From assembly GCA_964523415.1 (NCBI GenBank), contig CAZFZB010000072.1:1-14256 (forward strand): 14,256 nt of DNA, given 5' to 3'. Under the pieces are notes generated by a model. It was not told the origin of the DNA and searched no databases. It was given only the letters and a program-made list of their open reading frames with translations. Position numbers and translations under genes: made by a program. Source of the DNA: M0108 sp964523415. Lineage in GTDB: Bacteria; Pseudomonadota; Gammaproteobacteria; Chromatiales; Chromatiaceae. Positions 7,351 through 13,331 of this stretch are shown here, piece by piece (the first letter of the stretch is position 1; every line of letters begins with the position of its first letter).

Positions 7351-8127
7351 ATGCTCGTCGATTCCCATTGCCATCTCGACCGGGTCAGTCTCAAGGCCTA
7401 TGACAAAGATTTCGGTCGCTTCATGGCCGAGACCCTGGCCAGCGGGGTAGGGCGGATGCTCTGCGTCGCCATCGACCTGGAGCATTACCCTAAAATGCGC
7501 GCCCTCGTCGAGCCTTATCCCCAGATTGCGGTGTCGGTGGGCGTTCATCCCAACGAGGTCAACCGTCGCGAACCCGAGGTCGAGGAACTGGTGGCCCTGG
7601 CGGCGGACCCCCGCAATGTCGCCATTGGCGAGACGGGGCTCGATTATTATCGGAGCGAAGGGGACCTGGCCTGGCAGCACCGGCGTTTCCGCACCCACAT
7701 CGCCGCCGCCAAGGCCTGTGGTAAGCCCCTGATCATCCATACCCGCGAGGCGCGCACGGATACCATCCACATCTTGCGTGAGGAGGGGGCCAGGGAGGTC
7801 GGGGGCGTGTTGCACTGTTTTACCGAGGACTGGGACATGGCCAGTCAGGCCCTGGACCTGGGCTTTTACATCAGTTTCTCCGGCATCATCACCTTCCCTG
7901 GGGCGGATGAACTACGCCAAGTCGCCACCAGGGTACCGCTGGACCGGATGCTGATCGAAACCGATAGCCCCTACCTGACCCCCGTGCCTCACCGAGGGCG
8001 CCCCAATGAACCGAAATACGTCGCCCATGTCGCCCAGTGCATTTCCGAACTACGGGGTCTGGAGACGGATCAGGTCGTAGCCGCGACCCATGACAACTTC
8101 ATGAGACTTTTCGATCCTTTGGTATAG
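7351..8127 (+). CDS. TatD-family metal-dependent hydrolase / DNase (YcfH-like)
   Basis: TatD-family proteins are cytoplasmic TIM-barrel metal-dependent nucleases of the amidohydrolase superfamily. The 258-aa protein shows the complete metal set: HxH at His6/His8 (DSHCHLD), Glu94 (GETGLDYY), His130 (IIHTRE), His155 (LHCFTED) and Asp205 (ETDSPYLTP). AGG about 11 nt upstream of the ATG could serve as ribosome-binding site. Position after tmk-holB-pilZ corresponds to E. coli ycfH and the Pseudomonas tatD homologue of the same cluster. I leave the symbol blank because tatD proper is a paralogue elsewhere in E. coli. It is the last gene of the cluster, and the next gene runs convergently after 21 bp. 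Confidence 0.95.
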   Translation: MLVDSHCHLDRVSLKAYDKDFGRFMAETLASGVGRMLCVAIDLEHYPKMRALVEPYPQIAVSVGVHPNEVNRREPEVEELVALAADPRNVAIGETGLDYYRSEGDLAWQHRRFRTHIAAAKACGKPLIIHTREARTDTIHILREEGAREVGGVLHCFTEDWDMASQALDLGFYISFSGIITFPGADELRQVATRVPLDRMLIETDSPYLTPVPHRGRPNEPKYVAHVAQCISELRGLETDQVVAATHDNFMRLFDPLV

Positions 8128-8133
8128 GTCCCA

Positions 8134-8149
8134 ATTCAGCCACCTGAAT
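8134..8149. terminator. small hairpin at the convergent gene junction
   Basis: ATTCAG (8134-8139) and CTGAAT (8144-8149) form a perfect 6-bp inverted repeat with a 4-nt loop. It lies exactly between the tatD-family stop and the end of the minus-strand DUF2934 gene, whose stop codon it overlaps by one base. It could act on both strands, but no T-run follows on either side, so termination strength is doubtful. Confidence 0.3.
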
Positions 8150-8694
8150 CAGTCCTGGCCACCCCTGGCAAGAAGGGCATCGATTTGCTGGGTCGCCTCT
8201 TCCCAATTCAGGCTGTCGAAACTGGGATCGAAGCCATGTTTCTCGGCGAGATAGTAGGCGGCCTCGCGAATCATGGCCTCGCGATTCTCCGCATCCACGA
8301 GGGTCGGCGGGGGCAAGGTCTTGGATCTTGCCGGGGCGGGCTTGGGGGCGGGGCTGGCAGCCACGGCGGGCTTGCGGGCGCGTGGCGCCGTCGCCGTGGT
8401 CGCCTTGGCGGCAACGGGGGCGGTGGCCTTGGGGGCCGGAGCCGGGGTTGCGGCTGAGGCCTTGGCGGTGCTGGCTGCCGGGACCGGCCGGGTTGCGGCA
8501 TTTCCAGAAGTGGCGGCTGGTCGGGCAGGGGTCTTGCGGACCGGTGCCGGGCTCTTGGCGGCAGGTGTTGTCTTGACCTCCTGGGCTGAGGTAGTCGCGG
8601 GGGTTGGAATCGTCGGGGTCTTAGGCGTGACCGGGACGGCGGCTGTCTTCCGCGTCGTGGTCTTCTTGGTTACGATCTTGTTGTCATCAGCCAT
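8149..8694 (-). CDS. Lys/Ala/Pro-rich protein with C-terminal DUF2934 domain
   Basis: The 181-aa protein has two parts. Residues 1 to about 130 are a low-complexity, basic, Lys/Ala/Pro/Thr-rich stretch resembling histone H1-like or PhaF-type tails, with motifs such as TTRKTAA and PAPKPAPARSK. Residues about 138-176 (REAMIREAAYYLAEKHGFDP... LNWEEATQQIDAL) match the pattern of DUF2934, a short helical domain of unknown function. No signal peptide or membrane segment is seen. The tail may bind DNA or polyanions, but this is inferred from composition only. GAGG lies 13 nt before the ATG. The gene is convergent with the tatD-family gene and divergent from the transglycosylase gene. Confidence 0.8.
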   Translation of the reverse strand: MADDNKIVTKKTTTRKTAAVPVTPKTPTIPTPATTSAQEVKTTPAAKSPAPVRKTPARPAATSGNAATRPVPAASTAKASAATPAPAPKATAPVAAKATTATAPRARKPAVAASPAPKPAPARSKTLPPPTLVDAENREAMIREAAYYLAEKHGFDPSFDSLNWEEATQQIDALLARGGQD

Positions 8695-8777
8695 GGTTGA
8701 TCAATGTCCTCTTCTTTATATATGCAGCCACTTTATGGGTATTGCTCGCATCCGAGCCCTACGGGGCACTCGATAAC

Positions 8778-8806
8778 TTGCATACCTTAGCGTGCAATGA
8801 TATAGC
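8778..8806 (+). promoter_or_regulatory. possible promoter for the lytic transglycosylase gene
   Basis: TTGCAT (8778-8783) is separated by 17 nt from TATAGC (8801-8806), which is preceded by TGA (TGn, extended -10). It lies in the 174-bp divergent gap and would give a leader of about 55 nt. The -10 lacks the usual final T, so confidence is limited. On the other strand an A/T-rich CATATATAAAG around 8713-8723 may serve the DUF2934 gene, without a clear -35. Confidence 0.35.
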
Positions 8807-8868
8807 GGAAAGGGGGAATTCTGAAATTTTATGCCCTGCCCACGGTCCCCGGGGGGATGTGAGATGCC

Positions 8869-9876
8869 ATGGCCATGAACCGCCAATCCGCCAGCCTCCC
8901 GAGCTACCTTAGGCTCCTGAGTTGCCTGGGCCCTTTGCTGATGGGTCTCCCCTGGGGCCTGGCCTGTGACCAATCCTTAGCTGGGAATCTGGACCTGCCA
9001 CCCTGCAGTCCCGCCGACCCTGGCGCCTGCATCACCTCCGGCCTGCGGTACGAACATGGCGTCGGCATACCACAGGATCTGGATCGCGCCATTGGCCGCT
9101 ATTGCGAGGCCGCCCAACTGGGGCTGGCCGATGCCCGCTACCATCTCGGCTGGCTCTATGTCAGCGGCAGACTCGGAAAGATCGATGAGGTTCTAGCCGC
9201 GGCCTGGTTCAAAACCGCCCTCGAGTTGGGCCACGCGCAGGCCGGCCAACAATTGCAACGCCTGGAGGCTGGGAACCTGGAACTGGATTCCAATCCTGCC
9301 TGCGTGCTCCGTGCAGCGATGGTCAATCGCCGTATCGCCGACCTTCGTCCCCCGGTGTCACCCGATCCGCCCTCCGCACCCGCTGGCCCCAATCCCGGCC
9401 CAGACCAACCCCGTCTTCGTGAGATCGGCTCTGCTGACATCATTGCCCTGGTTAGGCGTCTGGCGCCTGATTACCACCTGGATCCCAACCTGGTGCTGGC
9501 CGTCATCGAAACCGAATCCAACTTTGCCCTCGACGCCCTGTCGCCCCGGAACGCCCAGGGGCTGATGCAGCTTATCCCCGCCACCGCTGAGCGTTTTGGC
9601 GTCGCCAACGTCTGGGACCCGGTGCAGAATCTGCGCGGCGGCATGGCCTATCTGCGCTGGTTGCTCGATCACTTCGACGGAGAAATGGAATTGGCCCTGG
9701 CCGGATACAATGCGGGCGAACAAGCGGTCGCCCGGTATGGTGGCATACCCCCCTATCCCGAGACCCAGGCCTATGTGAGGCGCATCCAGCAGCGCCTGGG
9801 CAACGATTCCCGCGCTCCGGCTGGCGGCGCGGTCTTGACGACAGCGCCGCCCGTAGCGGATGACCGGAGGAGTTAG
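8869..9876 (+). CDS. exported lytic transglycosylase with Sel1-like repeats
   Basis: The predicted product (335 aa) is a periplasmic murein lytic transglycosylase of the Slt/MltC-type SLT fold. A hydrophobic N-terminus (about residues 11-32, ending near LAC) looks like a signal peptide. One or two Sel1-type TPR repeats follow (about 52-125, e.g. GVGIPQDLDRAIGRYCEAAQ and ADARYHLGWLYVSG). A Pro-rich linker spans about 160-182, then the SLT domain at about 187-312. The domain shows catalytic Glu216 in IETESNF, GLMQL (231-235) and AGYNAG (278-283). A second ATG two codons later is equally possible. The combination suggests a cell-wall enzyme whose helical repeats bind a partner. It stands alone, so its specific role (remodelling or secretion-machinery assembly) cannot be told. 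Confidence 0.88.
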   Translation: MAMNRQSASLPSYLRLLSCLGPLLMGLPWGLACDQSLAGNLDLPPCSPADPGACITSGLRYEHGVGIPQDLDRAIGRYCEAAQLGLADARYHLGWLYVSGRLGKIDEVLAAAWFKTALELGHAQAGQQLQRLEAGNLELDSNPACVLRAAMVNRRIADLRPPVSPDPPSAPAGPNPGPDQPRLREIGSADIIALVRRLAPDYHLDPNLVLAVIETESNFALDALSPRNAQGLMQLIPATAERFGVANVWDPVQNLRGGMAYLRWLLDHFDGEMELALAGYNAGEQAVARYGGIPPYPETQAYVRRIQQRLGNDSRAPAGGAVLTTAPPVADDRRS

Positions 9877-10335
9877 TGGCTACCACCTGGATCATGGTCT
9901 TGTCTCAGGATTCTTGAACCCTGATCCTGGCGGGGATCCATGAGTGCAAGACTGAGAGTGTGTAGGTGACCCAGCTCTGGGGATCGGTTCCGATCGCTAA
10001 GGCCCATGACTTGGCCATCCCATGGAACTGGCTCCGGTCAGTTCGGTCAAGGACTAATCACCCGGACGGGCAGCCCCTGTCAGCCTTTGACGTTGCGGGC
10101 TATCAATACCAAATCCTGTTTGATTCTTGTGGCTCCCAATTAGCCATCGATGGCAGGTAAAGATCGCCCCGCGAGAGCAATCTGCCCCCTCATCGCCCAC
10201 GCCTTCGATGTCTTTCCGAATCTTCATCAGGGTCACTACGTTCAAACAGGACCTTCAAATAGAACCTTGGGGGGACCGCCGAGAGAAGCCCTGCAACACG
10301 CCTGGTCGGGTACTTTAGGGTGCGGTTCCTCAACC
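9877..10335. other. 459-bp intergenic region without a convincing gene
   Basis: No frame on either strand gives a protein of recognisable composition. The longest open frames (about 60-90 aa) overlap each other, lack ribosome-binding sites and run into the Kunitz gene in antisense. The region contains short inverted repeats: CAGGAT/ATCCTG (9906-9929), the palindrome GATCGG-TT-CCGATC (9982-9995), and GAACTG/CAGTTC (10025-10044). It could be decayed coding sequence, an untranslated RNA or a regulatory region. I cannot assign it. Confidence 0.5.
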
Positions 10336-10614
10336 TTATTTTCCACGAGCCACACAGGTCTGATCGCACTGTTCCCGGCTGGTGAATGGTATGGGGCCAT
10401 GGCAAGAACCGTAGCGAAATGAGCGGCAGGTGTCGCTGGGGTAATGGTAGTAGAAGCCCGGCATAGTGCCGTCGCAGTTTCCATTTTTAGGTCTCTCGGC
10501 ACAAATCACCGGGAGGTCGTTAGTTGTGGCTATATGGGTCGCAGAGCATGCCACCAAGAATAGGGGGGTGAGAGGTAACAAGGCATGGATCAAACGCACG
10601 GCAGTCCCCAGCAT
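10336..10614 (-). CDS. lipoprotein with a single Kunitz/BPTI-type domain
   Basis: From the ATG at 10614 (92 aa) the N-terminus is a lipoprotein signal peptide ending in the lipobox LVAC (Cys23), with Ser at +2, which favours outer-membrane sorting. The rest is one Kunitz domain. Its six Cys (38, 47, 63, 71, 83, 87) are spaced 8-15-7-11-3, against 8-15-7-12-3 in bovine pancreatic trypsin inhibitor, and the core FxYGxC (FRYGSC) is present. The residue in the P1 position after the second Cys is Asp, unlike the Lys/Arg of trypsin inhibitors. Starts at 10680 and 10650 are also open, but put charged residues before the signal core; no start has a strong ribosome-binding site. GC content is about 55% by hand count, below the neighbouring housekeeping genes. 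Inhibitory function is unproven. Confidence 0.8.
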   Translation of the reverse strand: MLGTAVRLIHALLPLTPLFLVACSATHIATTNDLPVICAERPKNGNCDGTMPGFYYHYPSDTCRSFRYGSCHGPIPFTSREQCDQTCVARGK

Positions 10615-10722
10615 GTCATCCGCCTGAAGAGGCGACGAAAAGTGACGCATGGTACGTCCCGACGCCCTGTTTCGCCACATGAATCATAATGAGAATCCCT
10701 CAGCCCTAAGGAAATCGTGTTC

Positions 10723-11895
10723 ATGCTCCTCCCCGATACCTGTCTGCCGATGCCTGATTACGGCGGTGGCAGCATCGTAAACCTCATGGCATCCCTCATT
10801 CGGGGTCGCGGCGGGGAGGCGGCATACCCCAACCTCCGCCTGCTTCCGCCGGATGACATTCAGAGGTACACCAATGTGTTGTTATTGGTTATCGATGGCC
10901 TGGGGGCGAACTGGCTGGCGGAGCGATCGCCGACCGGCATTCTGAGTCGCCATCAAGTCGGGACCATCACCTCGGTATTCCCCACCACTACGGCCGCCGC
11001 CATCACCACCTTCTTGACGGGTGATGCGCCTCAGCAACACGGCATCACCGGCTGGTTCACTTACCTTCGCGAACTCGGGTGTGTCATGAGCGTGCTGCCC
11101 GGTCATCCACGTTATGGGGGCGTCGGCTTTCGGCAGGCAGGCGTTGATCTAGCGGCACTCCTGGGGCACAAGGATCTGGCCAGCCGGATTCGCACCCGCG
11201 CCTTTTTTCTCACCCCGGCCCAGATTACCTATTCCGACTTCAATCTTGCCCACCTGGGTTCGGCCCAGGCGCGACCCTTCACGAATTTGCAGGATATGTT
11301 TCGCCAGGCTTCCCGCATTCTGCGTTCGGACAGGAGCCCCAAGTACCTCTATCTTTATTGGCCTGGTCTGGATAGCCGTGGTCACGAGGCAGGTATGGCC
11401 AGTCCCTTGGTGGCACGCCACCTGGAGGCTATCGAACAGGCGCTAACGGATTTCATGGTCGCCTGTGCCGGCACCGAAACCCTGGTGCTGGTGACGGCCG
11501 ACCATGGCCTGATCGACTCCAGACCCGCGGACCGCATCGACCTGGCGAACCACCCAGAACTGGCAGCCTGTCTATCCCTGCCGCTTTGCGGGGAACCCCG
11601 CGCCGCCTTTTGCTATCTGCGCCCCGGCCACGTCCAGTATTTCGAGGATTATTGCCAGCAGGTTTTGAGTGGCCATGCCCTGCTCAGACCTAGCCAGGAG
11701 TTGATTAGGCTTGGGCTATTGGGGCTGGGCGAACCCCATCCTCGGTTAGAAGAGCGAGTGGGGGACTATACCCTATTGATGACGGGTGAGAGCGTCATCC
11801 GAGACCGGTTGCCTGGCGAGAGGGACCTGGTTCAAATTGGCGTTCATGGTGGCCTGAGCGAAACCGAGTTGTACGTGCCACTTTGCCGGTTGTAA
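10723..11895 (+). CDS. alkaline phosphatase superfamily phosphodiesterase / nucleotide pyrophosphatase-like protein
   Basis: The 390-aa protein has the type I phosphodiesterase/nucleotide pyrophosphatase fold. Two-metal active-site residues appear in order: Asp58 (LLLVIDGLG), nucleophile Thr88 (FPTTTAA), Asp217 and His221 (GLDSRGHEAG), Asp260/His261 (TADHGLID) and His375 (GVHGGLS). There is no signal peptide, so it probably acts in the cytoplasm, unlike many family members; the substrate is unknown. A GTG at 10717 would add two residues. I choose the ATG at 10723 because AAGGA at 10708-10712 is 10 nt upstream. It is divergent from the Kunitz lipoprotein gene and followed by a long noncoding stretch, so it seems to be a single-gene unit. 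Confidence 0.85.
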   Translation: MLLPDTCLPMPDYGGGSIVNLMASLIRGRGGEAAYPNLRLLPPDDIQRYTNVLLLVIDGLGANWLAERSPTGILSRHQVGTITSVFPTTTAAAITTFLTGDAPQQHGITGWFTYLRELGCVMSVLPGHPRYGGVGFRQAGVDLAALLGHKDLASRIRTRAFFLTPAQITYSDFNLAHLGSAQARPFTNLQDMFRQASRILRSDRSPKYLYLYWPGLDSRGHEAGMASPLVARHLEAIEQALTDFMVACAGTETLVLVTADHGLIDSRPADRIDLANHPELAACLSLPLCGEPRAAFCYLRPGHVQYFEDYCQQVLSGHALLRPSQELIRLGLLGLGEPHPRLEERVGDYTLLMTGESVIRDRLPGERDLVQIGVHGGLSETELYVPLCRL

Positions 11896-11973
11896 GGCCC
11901 TTGCACACTTGAATATGCGGCTCTATTTCGCCTTGGGCAGTGGGTGACTAGGTACGGGGGTAGGCGGTCCCTT

Positions 11974-11990
11974 GCCAGGCGAGGCCTGGC
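11974..11990. repeat. perfect 7-bp inverted repeat with 3-nt loop
   Basis: GCCAGGC (11974-11980), loop GAG, GCCTGGC (11984-11990). It is a compact GC-rich hairpin about 80 bp after the phosphodiesterase stop. No T-run follows, so it may be a Rho-independent-like barrier, an RNA element or a protein-binding palindrome. Confidence 0.6.
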
Positions 11991-11996
11991 GCGAAG

Positions 11997-12013
11997 AGGC
12001 CCCACCGGGGTTT
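11997..12013 (+). terminator. weak terminator-like hairpin
   Basis: AGGCCCC (11997-12003), loop ACC, GGGGTTT (12007-12013). Four C-G pairs are extended by G-U wobbles and an A-U pair, and the stem itself ends in TTT. This could end transcripts from the phosphodiesterase gene, but the T-run is too short for a confident call. Confidence 0.3.
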
Positions 12014-12022
12014 CGAGCAGTT

Positions 12023-12065
12023 GGAACCGGTCTGCCGGGATGGCGCGCCTCAGCAGACCGGATCC
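12023..12065. repeat. long inverted repeat (13-bp arms, one mismatch)
   Basis: Arms at 12023-12035 and 12053-12065 pair as GGA-A-CCGGTCTGC with GCAGACCGG-A-TCC. This gives nine perfect inner pairs, one A-A mismatch and three outer pairs, around a 17-nt GC-rich loop. It is the strongest palindrome in the noncoding part of the window. It is not followed by a T-run and does not belong to any gene. Confidence 0.65.
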
Positions 12066-12139
12066 ATTCATGGACACTCCCTGGGCTGGGGGATAAAGGG
12101 GGGCGAAACCTAGGGTGAATTTTGCAGAATTTACGCAAC

Positions 12140-12172
12140 TTGTCACAACTAACTGAAGCCTTTGCGTATAAT
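12140..12172 (+). promoter_or_regulatory. candidate promoter of the Tad/flp locus
   Basis: A consensus TATAAT at 12167-12172 lies in a locally AT-rich patch. The best -35-like hexamer, TTGTCA at 12140-12145, is 21 nt away, longer than optimal. The promoter may therefore need an activator or use a weaker, closer -35. Transcription from here would give a leader of about 165 nt before flp. Confidence 0.45.
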
Positions 12173-12204
12173 GAAGGGGTGCTAAGCGGGAATAGGCAAT
12201 GTCA

Positions 12205-12297
12205 CTGCTCGGCAGCGAAAACTACCACAGCCCTGACCCGGCGAATGGTAGCTGGATCCTGCTCCATGCAGGTTCTAGACGGACCTAATCCCAGGTC
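12205..12297 (+). promoter_or_regulatory. structured 5' leader of flp (unassigned)
   Basis: Four stems can be drawn in order: CTGC/GCAG (12205-12215), CTACC/GGTAG (12222-12226 with 12247-12251), CCTGC/GCAGG (12258-12272) and GACCT/AGGTC (12282-12297). Such a series in a long leader of a highly expressed surface pilin suggests post-transcriptional control or mRNA stabilisation. I could not fit it to a known riboswitch consensus. Confidence 0.35.
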
Positions 12298-12345
12298 GGG
12301 GATGTCCTTGATTAACCAATGTATCTACACCTAGAGGATCCTGCC

Positions 12346-12513
12346 ATGAAGAACTTCCTCCTGAAACTCTGGAAAGACGAGGAAGGTGCCGAATTTGTCG
12401 AATGGGTCATCATCGTCGCCCTGATTGCCGTCGCCGCCGCTGCCGTTTACGGCACTCTGGAAAGTACGCTCGGAACGAAGCTGAATGACATCATAAATAA
12501 CATTGGTAAATAA
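12346..12513 (+). CDS. Flp-type major pilin prepilin (Tad pilus)
   Basis: This 55-aa prepilin is the structural subunit of a Tad (tight adherence) pilus. It has a short charged leader ending at Gly14, then AEFVEWVIIVALIAV. Cleavage after Gly14 leaves Ala+1, and the conserved Glu is at +5, followed by the hydrophobic assembly helix (about 19-37) and a short hydrophilic tail. At +6, where many Flp pilins have Tyr, this one has Trp. The start at 12346 is chosen over 12319 because AGAGGA lies 7 nt before it and the leader then has normal Flp length. It is immediately upstream of the predicted peptidase that would process it. Confidence 0.93.
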   Translation: MKNFLLKLWKDEEGAEFVEWVIIVALIAVAAAAVYGTLESTLGTKLNDIINNIGK

Positions 12514-12539
12514 TTGGCTAAGGTTAAGCCGCTTTCCTT

Positions 12540-12561
12540 CGCGGGGTGGCAAGACCCCGCG
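12540..12561 (+). terminator. strong hairpin between flp and the prepilin peptidase gene
   Basis: CGCGGGGT (12540-12547) pairs perfectly with ACCCCGCG (12554-12561) across a 6-nt loop, followed by TTATCC. The 8-bp GC-rich stem 27 nt after the flp stop is well placed to attenuate read-through and to protect flp mRNA from 3' decay. It would keep pilin output far above the assembly proteins. The T-run is minimal, so partial termination is more likely than complete. Confidence 0.6.
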
Positions 12562-12590
12562 TTATCCTCGCCTTGGTCACTCGGGACGCT

Positions 12591-13160
12591 ATGAGCCTTG
12601 AGAGTCTTGGCCCCTCTGATTCCCTCGCATTACCCCTAGCCACCTATAGCGTTCTTGTCTTCTTGGCCTGCCTGGCGGCTGGCATCGACATCCTCACGCG
12701 TCGGATCCCCAATCTGCTCATTCTGTCGGGTGCAATCTTGGGTCTTGTCCTCGCCGCTTGGCAGGGAGGGGTTTCTTCTGTCACCCTCAGCCTGGGTGGG
12801 CTCTTGGTCGGGTTCCTGCTCCTGCTCCCCGGCTATTTGCTCCGCATGACCGGCGGGGGCGATGTCAAGCTCATGGCCAGTCTGGGGTCTTTGCTCGGGC
12901 CCAAATTGATCCTTTACGCCTTTGCCCTCTATATCCCCGCCGGGCTGGTTTGGGCCCTGCTCTATGCCACCTATGCCTTTGCCTTTCAGGGGGCTGGATC
13001 TCCCTTTGCCCGCTACTGGGCCTTGCTGCGGACCTTACTGGTCACTGGCCAAGTGGCCTATGTGCGCCCCCTACCCAACGAGGCCCTGGGTCGACGCCTG
13101 CCCATGGCACCCGCTATCGCCTTTGGCGTCATCGCCGCGCCCCTCCTGTTTGTCCCTTGA
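12591..13160 (+). CDS. cpaA: A24-family prepilin peptidase of Tad pilus (CpaA/TadV)
   Basis: This inner-membrane aspartic protease removes the leader from Flp prepilins. The 189-aa protein is almost entirely hydrophobic, with about six membrane helices. It carries both catalytic Asp residues: Asp33 (AGIDILTRRIPN) and Asp91 in the GGGD motif (88-91, GGGDVKLMASLG). It lacks the N-terminal methylase region of PilD, as is normal for CpaA/TadV. A GTG at 12546 is open but lies inside the strong hairpin. The ATG at 12591, with GGGA about 6-7 nt upstream, is preferred. It sits 77 bp downstream of flp, the classic Tad order. Confidence 0.92.
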   Translation: MSLESLGPSDSLALPLATYSVLVFLACLAAGIDILTRRIPNLLILSGAILGLVLAAWQGGVSSVTLSLGGLLVGFLLLLPGYLLRMTGGGDVKLMASLGSLLGPKLILYAFALYIPAGLVWALLYATYAFAFQGAGSPFARYWALLRTLLVTGQVAYVRPLPNEALGRRLPMAPAIAFGVIAAPLLFVP

Positions 13161-13191
13161 GCCCTGCTAGTACCTCTGAGTTATCCCACCC

Positions 13192-13221
13192 TTGGCAATG
13201 ATCCTGACACTACGCTAGACT
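13192..13221 (+). promoter_or_regulatory. possible internal promoter upstream of cpaB
   Basis: TTGGCA (13192-13197) and TAGACT (13216-13221) are separated by 18 nt, matching sigma70 boxes at 5/6 and 4/6 positions. The site lies in the 171-bp gap between cpaA and cpaB, which otherwise contains no gene. It could let the assembly genes be expressed apart from the pilin. Confidence 0.3.
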
Positions 13222-13331
13222 CAATCCCGCTTTGTTATCAGGGAACGCAAAGTGGGCGATCAGCAGCGGGTGTACGCTCTGCGGCAACAGGGACCAATTC
13301 TTCAATTCGGACGGCTTGCAGGGCGATCGCT

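Larger units (their letters stand above)
11896..12345. other. 450-bp noncoding region with hairpin cluster and flp leader
   Basis: This gap separates the phosphodiesterase from the Tad locus. The left part (about 11970-12065) holds three strong inverted repeats. The right part (12121-12180) drops to about 40% GC and contains a TATAAT box. From there to the flp start runs a leader with further hairpins. I find no open frame with a ribosome-binding site and protein-like composition. Confidence 0.6.

Noticed and set aside
8300..8620. Possible tandem DNA repeat or CRISPR-like array in the repetitive-looking stretch
   Set aside because: Repetition is at the amino-acid composition level (Ala/Pro/Lys), with no regular repeat unit or spacer pattern.
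8273..8776. Plus-strand open frame (167 codons) rich in Gly/Ala/Val opposite the DUF2934 gene
   Set aside because: It is the reverse of the Lys/Ala/Pro-rich tail. The minus-strand frame has the DUF2934 C-terminus and a better start.
9966..10422. Several 60-90 codon open frames on both strands between the transglycosylase and Kunitz genes
   Set aside because: They overlap one another, lack ribosome-binding sites, and some run antisense into the Kunitz gene; no protein-like composition or motif.
12180..12300. Possible c-di-GMP-I (GEMM) riboswitch in the flp leader
   Set aside because: Some local similarity (GGCAA, GCGAAAAC, GGTAGCTGG), but the conserved GACGCAAAGC core and the order of stems do not fit.
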